A stretch of 64,000 nt of DNA from Hyphomonas sp. (GCA_017792365.1 CP051229.1:1054001-1118000), one strand, 5' to 3'. Shown: positions 8,227 to 18,661, counted from the stretch's first letter. Notes: a model not told the origin generated them from the sequence alone. Program-made: numbers and translations.

Positions 8227-10368
8227 ATGTTGCGCAAACTGGCTGTGGGCTCGGCGATTCTGGGTTCGGTCTTCGTCGCCCCTGCCTACGCGCAGACCCC
8301 CTCCTCAAACGTATTCACAGCGGACTATTTCGCCCGTTTCAATCCGCGGACCGCCGACGACATGGTCCGGCAACTGCCCGGCTTTCAGGTCGAACGCACT
8401 GACGGCGACATTCGTGGCTTTGGCGGCGCTGGCGGCAACGTACTGATCAATGGCGAACGCCCCTCGACGAAGCAGGAAATCAACGACGTCCTGCGCCGCA
8501 TCCCCGCTTCCAACGTCCTCAGGATTGAAATCGTTACGTCAGCGTCCGGCGATCTCGACATGCGCGGTCAGACCAAGATCGCCAACGTCATTGTGCAGGA
8601 CATCGAAGCGCAAAGAACGCCGGTCAACTGGGAGTTCTTCCTGAGGCTCCACCAGCGCGACGCCATCACCAGCCAGCTCCGCGCCAGTACCACGATGAAG
8701 GCGTTTGGCGGAAACCTCACGCTCGACTTCACCGGCGGTCAGCGTCGGTTAGGCGGTCCCGGCAACGGCCCGCGCGACTTCGGCGCGCGCGAATTCTTCG
8801 ACGCCGATGGCGTCCAGTTCGAGGGCCAGTCGGGCATCTATCACAACGAATCAATCGCGGTCGAACCGGCCTTCGCCTTTGAGCGCGATTTCTCCTGGGG
8901 CGCCCTACGGCTCAACGGCGAGTGGGACGGCTGCTGCGGCGATGGCGACAGCTATTTCACACGCTTCGCGCCGGACGTATTCGGCGATCTGATCGGCGTA
9001 CAGACGTCGGGCTATGAATCCGACAGCTCGACCTGGACATTCGGCGGTGACGTTGAGCGCTCGTTCGGCAACGGCGCATCCGCCAAGCTCATCGTTCTCA
9101 ACGAGCGCGGCGATAGCTCGTCCGACAACACCTTCGCAATCTTCGATGCTGCTGGCGCGTTCGGCGGATCACGCCTGTCAGAATCTGAATCAGAGGACGG
9201 CGAAACCATCGTGCGCGGCCAGATCAACATGCCGCTCGGCCAGAACCACTCGCTCGGCTTCGCGCTGGAAGGCGCCTACAACTTCCTCGACAGCACGCGC
9301 ACCGTCGCAGACACCTCAGCTGCCGGGATCGTCAGGGACACGACGCCTGCAGGCTCCGACACAATCGTGGAGGAATTCCGCGGCGAACTCGAGATTTCGG
9401 ACATCTGGAGCGTCTCACCGCGACTGACAATCGAGCCGCTGATCAAGTTCGAGGTTTCGCAGATCCGGCAGGAAATCCGGATCGACACCGGTCCGGTCAA
9501 GGTCGAGCGCGATTTTTCCTACCCAAAGCCCGGCATCTCGGCCACATGGCGACCGAACGAAACCGAACAGGTGCGCCTGTCCTATGTTCGCGACGTCGCC
9601 CAGCTTGATTTCGGCGACTTCGTTTCCTCGGTTGACCTCCGAACAGATTTCGTCACTGGCGGCAACGCGCAGCTCGAGCCAGAGCAGACCTGGGCGGCGT
9701 CGGCCGAGTACGAGCGCCAGTTCTGGGGCGCTGGCGTCTTTGGTCTCAGGGCAGGCTACGATCAGATCGAACAGGTCCAGGATCTCGTCTGCATCATCCC
9801 CGCTGGCGCCGCGCCGGACCCGACAACTCCGTGCGTCCAGCGCGCCGACACATTCGACGCGCCCGGAAACATCGGCGACGGCACGCGCTGGTCGCTCGGC
9901 ACGAACATTACGCTCCCGCTGGCGCGGTTCGGCATAAAAGGCGGCCGGTTCGACTTCGACTATTCCTATTCCCAGACGGCGGTCACCGACCCCGTGACCG
10001 GGCTGGAGCGCCGTTTTTCCAACTCGTTCGAGGGTTACAACTTCACCGCCGAGTTCCGCCAGGATCTCACCGACCTGCAGTTCAGCTGGGGCGTCGAGGT
10101 CCAGAACGGCGGCGACGCCACGGCCTTCCGCCGCCGCGAAACCTTCCGCCGCGAACTGGAGGGGACCAGCGTCGACCTGTTCGTCGAGACCACGCGCTTC
10201 GCCGGCCTGAACATGCGCCTCGGCTACAACAACGCGCTCGACAACGAATTCCAGTCCATTCGCGTCATATACGACGGCCCGCGTTCCACCGGCTCGCCAT
10301 CCATTATCGAGCGCGGCTACAGCCGCAACGGACCGTTCACCTACCTGCGCATTGCCGGCGCGTTCTGA
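8227..10368 (+). CDS. TonB-dependent receptor-like outer membrane protein
   Basis: The 713-residue outer-membrane protein starts with the signal peptide MLRKLAVGSAILGSVFVAP ending AYAQ. A plug domain follows: ADDMVRQLPGF, IRGFGGAGGNVLINGERPS, and IEIVTSASGD in the position of the usual RG(P/A) strand. A long beta-barrel rich in alternating aromatic residues follows and ends in FTYLRIAGAF, with a terminal Phe as expected for BAM-dependent insertion. There is an in-frame GTG at 8206, but ATG 8227 begins the signal peptide. The ligand is unknown. It is not flanked by a transport system; DUF3137 is convergent. Confidence 0.85.
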   Translation: MLRKLAVGSAILGSVFVAPAYAQTPSSNVFTADYFARFNPRTADDMVRQLPGFQVERTDGDIRGFGGAGGNVLINGERPSTKQEINDVLRRIPASNVLRIEIVTSASGDLDMRGQTKIANVIVQDIEAQRTPVNWEFFLRLHQRDAITSQLRASTTMKAFGGNLTLDFTGGQRRLGGPGNGPRDFGAREFFDADGVQFEGQSGIYHNESIAVEPAFAFERDFSWGALRLNGEWDGCCGDGDSYFTRFAPDVFGDLIGVQTSGYESDSSTWTFGGDVERSFGNGASAKLIVLNERGDSSSDNTFAIFDAAGAFGGSRLSESESEDGETIVRGQINMPLGQNHSLGFALEGAYNFLDSTRTVADTSAAGIVRDTTPAGSDTIVEEFRGELEISDIWSVSPRLTIEPLIKFEVSQIRQEIRIDTGPVKVERDFSYPKPGISATWRPNETEQVRLSYVRDVAQLDFGDFVSSVDLRTDFVTGGNAQLEPEQTWAASAEYERQFWGAGVFGLRAGYDQIEQVQDLVCIIPAGAAPDPTTPCVQRADTFDAPGNIGDGTRWSLGTNITLPLARFGIKGGRFDFDYSYSQTAVTDPVTGLERRFSNSFEGYNFTAEFRQDLTDLQFSWGVEVQNGGDATAFRRRETFRRELEGTSVDLFVETTRFAGLNMRLGYNNALDNEFQSIRVIYDGPRSTGSPSIIERGYSRNGPFTYLRIAGAF

Positions 10369-10374
10369 TCCGCA

Positions 10375-11394
10375 CTACGCGCTGGGGCCTCTCAACTGCT
10401 CCGGCGTATAGCGCTCGCCCATCGCATCGATCAGCAGGAAGGTCGCAGCAAAGTCCAGCAGGATCTCCCGCACTCGCGCGAGATCGTCCATCGGCCTGTA
10501 CATCGATCCCGCCTCGAACAGGTTGCCGCCCTCCACCGCAACAAACATCTCGCCGCCGGAAAACCCGCACCGCAGTTTCTTGCCGTGGAACGCCGCCTCA
10601 AGATTAAGCAGCCGCTCCATGAAATCCGGCGTCAGCAGAAAGCGCGCCTCGACCTGATCGGTTGAATAGACCTCGAACGCCCTCTCGAACTTCGGATCCT
10701 CCAGCGCCACTTTCTCGTGCTTCCCGAACGAGTGTCCGAGCTTCACCAGCCCGTTGAAAATCCCGGCGTCGCGATAAACACGCGTCGATCCCTGGAACGG
10801 CTTCGGGAAATGCGCCACCAGGCACTGCCCCCGAAACACCGTCACCCACTTCGTTCTCGACCCATGCTTGCTGCTCGACTGCCGCCGCTGCTTCAGCTCC
10901 GCCTCGAAGAACTCGAAGCCAATCTCGTTGCGGTATCCCGCCAGGCTGTCTTCAAACCGCGCCCGATCCCAGTGCGGCACAAGCCCCATCGACTTGAACC
11001 GGGACATCACGCTCGGCTCGCCAATCTGATGGGCGTAGGTCATGCCGAACTCCCGCGCGACCGGATCGATCAGCATCAGCTTGGCTTCGTCGCGGAGCCC
11101 GTTCAGCTCCTTTTGCCCCCACATCCACACTGCGCTGCCGACAACAAGGCCCAGCACGCCGAGAAACAAGGTCTGGAAAAACACAAAGCCAACGCCGGCG
11201 ACCGCCAGACCAGCGGCAATGGCGTAGATCCGATACCGCCGCGCCCGCTTCGCCGCCTCAACCCGCGCGTCCTCGCGAAACTGCAAGTCCGGCTGGATAT
11301 CCTTCTCCCAGCGCTCCCGGAAGAAGGCGAACTCCGCCGGCATGCCGTCCATCGCCTCATCAAGCGACAGAAAGCTGGCGTCCTTGTCAGGCAT
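10375..11394 (-). CDS. DUF3137-family membrane protein
   Basis: The 339-residue protein has a charged N-terminal domain and two closely spaced membrane helices (about residues 75-110, RIYAIAAGLAVAGVGFVFFQ and the next hydrophobic stretch). A cytoplasmic domain with FRGQCLVAHFPKPFQGSTRV and VYSTDQVEARFLLTPDFMERL follows, blocks characteristic of DUF3137. The biochemical role of this family is not established. It lies directly downstream of another membrane protein gene (11411-11953) on the same strand with a 16-bp gap, and the pair looks like an operon. Confidence 0.8.
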   Translation of the reverse strand: MPDKDASFLSLDEAMDGMPAEFAFFRERWEKDIQPDLQFREDARVEAAKRARRYRIYAIAAGLAVAGVGFVFFQTLFLGVLGLVVGSAVWMWGQKELNGLRDEAKLMLIDPVAREFGMTYAHQIGEPSVMSRFKSMGLVPHWDRARFEDSLAGYRNEIGFEFFEAELKQRRQSSSKHGSRTKWVTVFRGQCLVAHFPKPFQGSTRVYRDAGIFNGLVKLGHSFGKHEKVALEDPKFERAFEVYSTDQVEARFLLTPDFMERLLNLEAAFHGKKLRCGFSGGEMFVAVEGGNLFEAGSMYRPMDDLARVREILLDFAATFLLIDAMGERYTPEQLRGPSA

Positions 11395-11410
11395 CCACGC
11401 GCTCCAACCT

Positions 11411-11953
11411 TCACTTCCCCGGCAAGGCTTGTGCGACAGCTTCCTTGAATTGCCGTGAACGCGGACACCGGAAGGTCAGCGCCCCACCCGGGGTTTCAAC
11501 ATCGATGATCCGCGTCCCCACTCCGAAGCGATCAGAAACCTCGATCACATCCACGAGCATCAATGCGATCGCGCGCAGGTCCTGCGTCACAGCCCTGTTC
11601 ATCGCATTTGGCAGGAAAATGATCCGGTGCGTCGTCAGGATCACACGGCCGCCCACCCACATGCCCCCTGTCAGCTTCTTGATGAGATAGAACGATCCCG
11701 CCGCAGCCACATCGAAATCGAGCGACTTGGCCAAAAGGCCGAAGAAAAGATTGGTCTCGACTTCACGCAGCCGCGCATTCGCCACGCGAAAGTCGACCAC
11801 TGCTTCATCGGCAGCACTCGAAGTGACAAACGCCAGATCCTCACCCTTCGGTCGCGCAATGGCGCCAAGGCCCACGGAGATCAGCGAGAACACGACCAGA
11901 AGCACAACGATCAACACGACCAGGAAGATCGCGATGGATGTCAGCTCCTCCAT
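11411..11953 (-). CDS. N-terminally anchored protein with PH/GRAM-like domain
   Basis: The 180-residue protein starts with a very hydrophobic helix (SIAIFLVVLIVVLLVVFSLI). The soluble remainder includes GRVILTTHRIIFLPNAMNR, a strand-turn pattern like the GRAM/bacterial PH fold, and a C-terminal helix typical of such domains. That points to a membrane-associated scaffold or lipid- or protein-binding role, which is inference. It is upstream of the DUF3137 gene and probably co-transcribed with it; ilvD is upstream on the same strand. Confidence 0.6.
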   Translation of the reverse strand: MEELTSIAIFLVVLIVVLLVVFSLISVGLGAIARPKGEDLAFVTSSAADEAVVDFRVANARLREVETNLFFGLLAKSLDFDVAAAGSFYLIKKLTGGMWVGGRVILTTHRIIFLPNAMNRAVTQDLRAIALMLVDVIEVSDRFGVGTRIIDVETPGGALTFRCPRSRQFKEAVAQALPGK

Positions 11954-11971
11954 ACCGCCCCTCGCTCGACG

Positions 11972-13699
11972 CTAGATGTCCGGATACGCCTTCCGCTCGC
12001 CGCCGAAGCCCGGCTGCGTCACCGCCCCGAGATGCGCCGGACCAACCTGCTGCGCAAACTTCCACAGCGCGCCGGAGCCATAATCCGTCACGCGCGGCTT
12101 CCACGTCTTCTTGCGGTCCGCCAGCTCGGCGTCCGACACCTCAAGGTCGATCGTACCGGCGACCGCATCGATCGAGATCATGTCACCGTCCTTGATCAGG
12201 CCAATCGGCCCGCCCTCCTGCGCCTCAGGCCCGACATGCCCGATGCAGAAGCCGCGCGTCGCGCCCGAGAACCGACCGTCCGTGATCAGCGCAACCTTGT
12301 CGCCCATGTCCTGGCCATAGATCGCCGCCGTCGTCGACAGCATCTCCCGCATGCCTGGGCCGCCCTTCGGCCCTTCATAGCGAATGATCAGGACATCGCC
12401 TTCCTTGTAGTCGCGCTTCTGCACAGCGGCGAAGCACGCTGCTTCCCCGTCGAACACACGGGCCGGTCCGCGGAATTGCTGCTTGCCCAGCCCCGCAACC
12501 TTCACGATCGCCCCATCCGGCGCCAGCGAGCCCTTCAGACCCACCACGCCGCCGGTCGGCGACAGCGGCTTCGACGCGGGACGGATCACCTGCTGGTCAT
12601 CGCGCCACACAACGGTTTCGAGGCTCTCAGCCACCGTCTTACCCGTCACGGTGATGCAATCGCCATGCAGCAGGCCAGCCTCCAGCAGCGTCTTCATCAG
12701 CATCGGCACGCCGCCCGCCTCGCCCATGTCCTTGGCCACGAACTGCCCGCCCGGCTTGAGATCAGCCAGGTAAGGCGTCTTCTTCATAATCTCGCAGAGA
12801 TCATCGAGATCGAACTTCACGCCGCACTCATGCGCCATCGCAGGCAGGTGCAGCCCGGCATTGGTCGACCCGCCCGTCGCCGCCACGATCACCGCAGCAT
12901 TCTCGAACGCCTCGCGCGTACAGATATCGCGCGGCCGCAGATCCATCTCGATCAGCTTCATCACGGCTTCGCCCGAAGCGCGCGCATATTCATCGCGATC
13001 CTTGTACGGCGCAGGCAGCGCGCTCGACAGCGGCAGCGCAAGGCCGATCGCCTCCGACACGCAGGCCATCGTGTTGGCCGTGAACTGGCCGCCGCACGCC
13101 CCGTCGCCCGGACACGCCACCTTCTCAAGCGCATGCAGCCGCTCGCGCGGAAAACGGCCAGCAGCATGGCTGCCAACCGCCTCGAACACGTCCAGAACCG
13201 TCACGTCGCGGTTCTCGAACCGCCCTGGCATGATCGATCCGCCATAAAGGAACACGCTCGGCACGTTCAGGCGCAGCATGGCCATCATCATGCCCGGCAG
13301 CGACTTGTCACAGCCCGCCACGCCAACCAGCGCGTCATAGCAATGCCCGCGCATCGTCAGCTCGACCGAATCCGCAATCACCTCGAGCGACACCAGCGAG
13401 GAGCGCATCCCCTCATGCCCCATCGCGATCCCGTCGGTCACGGTGATGGTGCAGAACTCGCGTGGCGTCCCCTGCGCCGCCTTCACGCCTTCCGAGACCA
13501 CATGCGCCTGCCGCATCAGCGCGGTGTTGCACGGCGCCGCCTCGTTCCAGCACGACGCAACGCCCACAAACGGCTGCTCGATCTCCTTCGTCCCCAGGCC
13601 CATCGCATAATAATACGACCGGTGCGGCGCCCGCTCCGGCCCAACCGTCACATGGCGCGACGGCATCTTCGATTTGTCCCAGGTCTTCTTCTCGGCCAT
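11972..13699 (-). CDS. ilvD: dihydroxy-acid dehydratase
   Basis: The 575-residue IlvD/Edd-family enzyme converts dihydroxy-isovalerate and dihydroxy-methylvalerate to the 2-keto acids of valine and isoleucine synthesis in the cytosol. Cluster cysteines are visible: C57 (APCNTAL), C130 (VGVAGCDKSLPG) and C202 (GACGGQFTANTM). The C-terminal ITDGRFSGATRG block is also present. The length and cysteine pattern fit the shorter [2Fe-2S] type. A sugar-acid dehydratase of the same family is the main alternative. Confidence 0.88.
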   Translation of the reverse strand: MAEKKTWDKSKMPSRHVTVGPERAPHRSYYYAMGLGTKEIEQPFVGVASCWNEAAPCNTALMRQAHVVSEGVKAAQGTPREFCTITVTDGIAMGHEGMRSSLVSLEVIADSVELTMRGHCYDALVGVAGCDKSLPGMMMAMLRLNVPSVFLYGGSIMPGRFENRDVTVLDVFEAVGSHAAGRFPRERLHALEKVACPGDGACGGQFTANTMACVSEAIGLALPLSSALPAPYKDRDEYARASGEAVMKLIEMDLRPRDICTREAFENAAVIVAATGGSTNAGLHLPAMAHECGVKFDLDDLCEIMKKTPYLADLKPGGQFVAKDMGEAGGVPMLMKTLLEAGLLHGDCITVTGKTVAESLETVVWRDDQQVIRPASKPLSPTGGVVGLKGSLAPDGAIVKVAGLGKQQFRGPARVFDGEAACFAAVQKRDYKEGDVLIIRYEGPKGGPGMREMLSTTAAIYGQDMGDKVALITDGRFSGATRGFCIGHVGPEAQEGGPIGLIKDGDMISIDAVAGTIDLEVSDAELADRKKTWKPRVTDYGSGALWKFAQQVGPAHLGAVTQPGFGGERKAYPDI

Positions 13700-13797
13700 G
13701 TGTTCCCGAACTCCCTAATGGTTCGCGGGCTATAGCATGAACGCGACGGGGGCGGGCAAGCATCGATCTCCGGCCGCCCTTGCGCCTCATGCCCCTT

Positions 13798-14907
13798 TCA
13801 GATCACCTCGTCTTCATCGAACATGGGATCGGCGCGCGCCGCTTCGGCGATCTCCTCGACGCGTTCCCTGGCCGTGGAAAACAGCCTGACCTCCGCTATG
13901 TGCATGAGCGCATCGCCCTGATTCACCACCGGCAAGTTCGTCCGCCCGATCACGACACCGTCCACCTTCGATTCCAGCGGAATATCGATGTCGCCGAATG
14001 GGTCAGAGAGATAGCCGAGAACATCCCCCTTCTTCACGCTCGCGCCGGACGCCTTCAGCGCGCGAAACAGCCCGCCCTCCGGCGCCCGCACCCAATGCGT
14101 GCGCTTGGAACGGATCGGTAACGGGGCCTTGCCGCTGCCCTTGCGCGTGCGCATGCCCAGATGCGCCATCACATTCAGGATGCCCTTGACGCCAATGCGA
14201 ATGGCCAGCTCATCGAAACGCAGAGCCTCGCCGGACTCATAGAGGATCACATCCACCCCAGCCGCCGCCGCGGTCTGACGAAGCGACCCTTCCCGAAGCG
14301 GCGCCTGTATGATCGCCGGAGCGCCGAACGCATCTGCCAGCTCCGCCGCCATCGGACGGTCCTCGCTGATCCGTATCTGCGGAAAGTTGGTCCGGTGCAG
14401 CGCCGCGGAATGCAGATCGATGCCATACGCACACCGGCGAATGATCTCTTCCATGAAGACATGCGCGAGCTGCGCCGCAAGCGAGCCCTTGTTCGATCCG
14501 GGGAAGCTCCGATTCAGGTCGCGGCGGTCAGGCAGATAGCGCTGATGCTGTATGAACCCGAACACGTTGACGACCGGAACACAGATCACCGTCCCGGCCA
14601 ATGAGCGAACGGAGAGCTTGCTCAAAAGGCGCCGGATGATCTCCACGCCGATGATCTCATCCCCATGGATGCCCGCGCTGACGAAAATGGCCGGTCCCGG
14701 CTTTGCGCCATGCAGCACACGCACCGGCAAGGTCATTTCCGTGTGCGTCGACAGGCGGCTGATCGGCAGCTGGATCGTCTCGATCCGGCCGCGCGGAACG
14801 GAAACGCCGCCAATTTCGAATGGATCGCCGGGCGCCGCCTCGACGCGATCCTTGCCCCTAACCTTTGCCACGTGTGCGCGTCTTCCCAGCCTTTGCGTGT
14901 TCGGCAA
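13798..14907 (-). CDS. succinylglutamate desuccinylase/aspartoacylase-family protein
   Basis: The 369-residue zinc carboxypeptidase-like protein of the AstE/AspA superfamily has Zn ligands H81 and E84 in GIHGDEIIG and H166 in DLHSAAL. The C-terminal part contains a biotinyl/barrel-like segment ([23 protein letters not shown]...). It follows and overlaps rimK by about 50 bp on the same strand, so the true start may lie downstream, for example GTG 14871. RimK adds glutamates to proteins, and hydrolases of this family are often its neighbours, so a role in trimming or processing RimK products is plausible but inferred. Confidence 0.82.
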   Translation of the reverse strand: MPNTQRLGRRAHVAKVRGKDRVEAAPGDPFEIGGVSVPRGRIETIQLPISRLSTHTEMTLPVRVLHGAKPGPAIFVSAGIHGDEIIGVEIIRRLLSKLSVRSLAGTVICVPVVNVFGFIQHQRYLPDRRDLNRSFPGSNKGSLAAQLAHVFMEEIIRRCAYGIDLHSAALHRTNFPQIRISEDRPMAAELADAFGAPAIIQAPLREGSLRQTAAAAGVDVILYESGEALRFDELAIRIGVKGILNVMAHLGMRTRKGSGKAPLPIRSKRTHWVRAPEGGLFRALKASGASVKKGDVLGYLSDPFGDIDIPLESKVDGVVIGRTNLPVVNQGDALMHIAEVRLFSTARERVEEIAEAARADPMFDEDEVI

Positions 14908-15768
14908 GAAATTCGATGATCTTTCCCGCCACGTCTATCCCTGTCGCGTTTTCAATACCCTCTAGCCCCGGCGACGAATTCACCTCCATCACCACGGGGC
15001 CATGATTGGCCCTCAACATGTCGACCCCGCAGACATTCAGGCCCATTGCCTTCGCCGCTTTCACCGCTGTCGACCGTTCAATAGCGGTGATCTTCACAGC
15101 TTCCGCCGATCCGCCGCGATGGATATTGGATCGAAACTCCCCCTTTCCGCCCGAACGCTTCATCGCCGCGACGACCTTCCCGCCGACGACCAGTGCGCGA
15201 ATGTCGGAACCGCCAGCCTCCTTGATGAATTCCTGGACGAGGATGTTCACGTTGGCGCCCCGGAACGCCTCGATCACCGATTTCGCCGAACGCGGTGTGT
15301 CCGCGAGAACCACCCCGATGCCCTGCGTGCCTTCCAGCAGCTTGATCACGACCGGCGCGCCGCCAGCCACTTCCAGCACTTCGGCTGTCTGCGCCGGATC
15401 GTGGCAAACGCCGTCACCGGCAGACCAATGCCGTCACGCGCCAGCAATTGCATCGACCGCAGCTTGTCGCGCGAACGTCCGATCCCGACTGACTCGTTGA
15501 GCGGGTAAACCCCCATCATCTCGAACTGCCTCAACACCGCGAGGCCATAGAACGTCACGGAGGCGCCGATGCGCGGGATCACCGCATCGTAATCGCCGGC
15601 CTCAATGACCTCGTCCTTGTAATGGATCGTCGGCCGCAACGAGGTGATTTCCATGAAGCATCGCAGCGTATTGATGATGTCGATCTCGTGTCCGCGCTGT
15701 TCGGCGGCCTCCACCAGGCGCTTGTGGGAATAGAGGCTCGGATTGCGAGCCAGCATTGCGATCTTCAT
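14858..15768 (-). CDS. rimK: RimK-type ATP-grasp glutamate ligase (apparent frameshift)
   Basis: This is an ATP-grasp ligase that adds glutamate residues, in E. coli to the C-terminus of ribosomal protein S6. The N-terminal part ([45 protein letters not shown]) and the C-terminal part ([51 protein letters not shown]) are both intact but in different frames. Restoring one C in the GCC-CAC run at about 15402-15404 joins them as ...[16 protein letters not shown]... and gives 303 residues, the family norm. It is probably a sequencing error. It is co-transcribed with the aspartoacylase-like gene. Confidence 0.87.
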
Positions 15769-15973
15769 GAGGTATCGTCCTTCCTGTGCTCAGGCGCCGA
15801 GCATCGCCCGCGCACCAGATTGCAGCCGCGCTGGTGCACGACCGAAACGACAAGAAAGATCGAACCGTAACGCCCTCGTTCTCCCGCAACGGAAACGGCA
15901 AGTCCTGCCGAAGATTGAGCGTAGCGTCACGATGGCGCGATGTCTGCCCCGCAGGGCAAGAGCCTGCGCGTCT

Positions 15974-17926
15974 TCAGGTGCGCCCGGCAATCGCCTCACC
16001 GGCCATGGCCGGACAGTCCACCGGGACCCGCCGGTCCGAGCAGAAATCCGGCCAGCGCTCATAGCTGCGCCAGAAATCCACCAGACCGATATCATCCACC
16101 ATCCGCCAGAACCGCGGATCCTGACGCACCTCGGCCATCTCCGGATAGAACAGGTGGATCGTGTTGCCGCGCAGCGCCTCAAGGTCATCCGGGTCCAGCG
16201 CCAGCGCGGTGCTCGTCAGCGCGCCATCAATCTGGCCGAGCGCGGCGTGCAACCGCGCACGAAAGCTATGCATGGTGTCGATGCAGACTTCCTCGGACAG
16301 CGCAGCCACAGGATCGATCCGCCCCAGCCGCGCCAGCAGGTAATTGCGCCAGCACGGCAATTGCTCGTCCGCCTTGCCCGGATAGAAGCCCTGCTCCGAC
16401 TGGAACAAGGCCAGCTCCACGCTCTCGGGATCATCGCTCAGCGCCAGAATGTTGAACCGCCGCCAGTACGCGTTGTAATAGTCCGGATAGAGCCGGATGA
16501 CCTCGTCGAGCTGCTGCAACGCCCGCGTCCGCATCCCCGCCGTGGCCATCAGCCACGCTTCCTCGGTCAGGTGCGACGGCCCCGGCAGCCGCGCCGTCAT
16601 CAGCGCCGCCTGCCGCAAGGCCGCATCGAGATACCCGACAGAACGCAGCAGGAAGTAGTGCAGGTCCTCGTCGCCATCCTTCTGCGTCCGGTCAGCGCGC
16701 TCCAGCGCCCGGATCGCCCGCTCCACCGCCACCCAGTCATTCGGGTTCAGCGAAGCTTCCAGCGCTAGCGCGTCGATGCTGTCCGGTTCGACTTCGCGAA
16801 CCGCTTCAATGGCGTCCTCCGTACGCTCCTTCCAGCGACCTGCCAGATCGTCAGACTCCTTCCTGTAATTCCATGACAACGCCTTGGCGTACGCCGTCCG
16901 CGCAGGCGCCTCGTCAGGCGTCAGCGCAAGCAGGCGCTCCGCCGCGTCCAGCGAAATGGCGTGATCGCCCGACCACGCCCCGTCGCAATAGCGCAGCCAC
17001 GCAGGCATCGCCGCCCGCGGCATCGTCCCGGCATATCGCCGCCGCGACGACAGCGCACACTCGGTCACGTTGGCGAAATGAGCCGCCGCGCCCTCAGCCG
17101 TCGAGACCGCCTCGACCCCCTCCTGCGTGCGCTCGACACTCCAAAGCACTTCGCCGCTCGTAAAATCGCTCATTCGCAGGCGGACAACCAGCGCCTCGGC
17201 GCGCATCCGCACATCGCCCGCCACGCGCAGTTCTGCGGCGGGGCGAGCGCCGCCCTCCTGCGGCTGCACGATGATCGACGCCACGCCACGTTCGGCAAAC
17301 GCCGCGCCCAGAGCCGGCGCCCCGGCCCGCGCCACATCCGCCAACGCCGGCAGCGACGCATTCCACGGCTCGACAGCCACACGTCCCGAACCGGCCGGCG
17401 CCGCGACGACCTGGGTCGCCTCCGCATCGCGGTCCCGCATCGTCCACATCGCGCCAAGCGCAAGGCCCGCCACAGCGAACCCGGCCGCGACCGGCGCCCA
17501 GCGCCGCCATCCGCCGAACAGTCCCGCCGGAACACCGCTGCGCCGCCCTGCGCTACGCGTCTCATCAGCCTCAGCATCGCAAACGCTCACCGGCAGATTC
17601 AGCCGATACCCGCGCTTGGAGAACGTCTCGATCGCCCGCCGTCCGCCCGGCGCATCCGTGAAGACCTTGCGCAGGATCGAGATCGACCGCGTCAGGCTCT
17701 CATCGCCGCCGTGCTGCATCCCCCACACGGTCTCCAGCAGCGCCTCGCGCGAGACCACCTCGCCAGACCGCTCACACAGCGCCAGCAGCACATCCATGAT
17801 CTTGGGCTCGACGCTGACCGCTCCCTCAGGTCCCGTGATCGTGTTCGCGCGTGCGTCAACTTCATAGCCGCCAACCAGCAGCTTCTCATCTCGATTCACG
17901 GAGTGTCCCAGCTCGCTGTCGTTCAT
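15974..17926 (-). CDS. CadC-like membrane transcription regulator with TPR-like sensor domain
   Basis: The 650-residue protein has an N-terminal OmpR/PhoB-type winged helix (residues ~18-112; VEPKIMDVLLALCERSGEVVSREALLETVW, ESLTRSISILRKVF, IETFSKRGYRL). A single membrane span follows (about 143-163), then a large C-terminal periplasmic region with repeated helical pairs rich in Ala/Leu/Arg, resembling TPR-like repeats. This is the ToxR/CadC one-component architecture, in which a periplasmic signal controls a membrane-bound DNA-binding domain. Its target is unknown; the divergent small secreted protein at 18215 is a candidate. Confidence 0.8.
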   Translation of the reverse strand: MNDSELGHSVNRDEKLLVGGYEVDARANTITGPEGAVSVEPKIMDVLLALCERSGEVVSREALLETVWGMQHGGDESLTRSISILRKVFTDAPGGRRAIETFSKRGYRLNLPVSVCDAEADETRSAGRRSGVPAGLFGGWRRWAPVAAGFAVAGLALGAMWTMRDRDAEATQVVAAPAGSGRVAVEPWNASLPALADVARAGAPALGAAFAERGVASIIVQPQEGGARPAAELRVAGDVRMRAEALVVRLRMSDFTSGEVLWSVERTQEGVEAVSTAEGAAAHFANVTECALSSRRRYAGTMPRAAMPAWLRYCDGAWSGDHAISLDAAERLLALTPDEAPARTAYAKALSWNYRKESDDLAGRWKERTEDAIEAVREVEPDSIDALALEASLNPNDWVAVERAIRALERADRTQKDGDEDLHYFLLRSVGYLDAALRQAALMTARLPGPSHLTEEAWLMATAGMRTRALQQLDEVIRLYPDYYNAYWRRFNILALSDDPESVELALFQSEQGFYPGKADEQLPCWRNYLLARLGRIDPVAALSEEVCIDTMHSFRARLHAALGQIDGALTSTALALDPDDLEALRGNTIHLFYPEMAEVRQDPRFWRMVDDIGLVDFWRSYERWPDFCSDRRVPVDCPAMAGEAIAGRT

Positions 17927-18214
17927 GCCCGTACCGGACCCTCAATCCGCCATCCCACAAGCGGGATCAACCTGAACCGGAATTGAGACAAGAAAGTGGA
18001 AGATCTCACCAGCCGCCCGAAAGCACGCCCCGATTTTCCCATTGGCAATCAAGGGCCTCGGATTCCTCATGAAATCTTCAGCGCAAAATCCGCCCCGCAT
18101 CAGGCATTCGGCAGGATCATCATGAAGGATCGCTCCAGCTTCAACGGCGTCGCGGCGAGTCGAAAACGGCCGCTGCTGCGAAACAGAGAAACGCCAGACA
18201 CAATGGAGCCGAAC

Positions 18215-18544
18215 ATGATCAGAACCGCCACCGCCGCCGCCATCTTCCTCGCGACCGGCGCAGGCGCCGCCGCCGAAAGCTACAAGGTGAAGTTCAGCTA
18301 CGCGCCGGACGCCAGCGCCGAGCAGATCTACGCCAGCTTCCAGGCCAGCGCCGATCGCACCTGCGCCCGCGAAATGCGCCGCGATGGCCGCACCTCACTC
18401 TCGGTCGACCACGAAATGCGGAACTCCTGCAGCGCTGAACTCGTTCAGTCGGCTGTAACTTCGCTCGGCCAACCTCAGGTGACCGCGCTGCACCGCAACA
18501 AGATGTTGGACGGACGCGGCACGGAACTCGCACAGGCCGAGTAG
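18215..18544 (+). CDS. small secreted UrcA-like protein
   Basis: The 109-residue protein begins with the signal peptide MIRTATAAAIFLATGAGAAA. The mature domain has Y-K-V-K-F-S-Y at the start and a C...C pair (DRTCAREMR, MRNSCSAELV), a pattern like the UrcA family of small alphaproteobacterial secreted proteins. ATG 18215 is preceded by GGAG (18205-18208) with good spacing, better than the ATG at 18203. It is divergent from the CadC-like regulator. The family's function is unknown. Confidence 0.6.
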   Translation: MIRTATAAAIFLATGAGAAAESYKVKFSYAPDASAEQIYASFQASADRTCAREMRRDGRTSLSVDHEMRNSCSAELVQSAVTSLGQPQVTALHRNKMLDGRGTELAQAE

Positions 18545-18595
18545 AAGCCTGACAGCGAGACGGTAGGGACCTTGCGACCTCTTGGCCCCAACCCG

Positions 18596-18624
18596 AAAGG
18601 CGGCGCCCCCACAGCGCCGCCTTT
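18596..18624. terminator. hairpin terminator between convergent genes
   Basis: A perfect 11-bp stem, AAAGGCGGCGC (18596-18606) with GCGCCGCCTTT (18614-18624), has a 7-base loop. The A/T-ended stem lets it serve both strands, lying between the UrcA-like gene and the convergent M28 peptidase gene. Confidence 0.7.
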
Positions 18625-18661
18625 CCTCGTCGGGGGGCGCTGGATAACCTGGCCAGACGGC

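Noticed and set aside
11627-13735. 702-codon open frame on the plus strand
   Set aside because: It lies antisense to ilvD, is Arg/His-rich without domains, and is the typical shadow of a GC-rich gene in the opposite frame.
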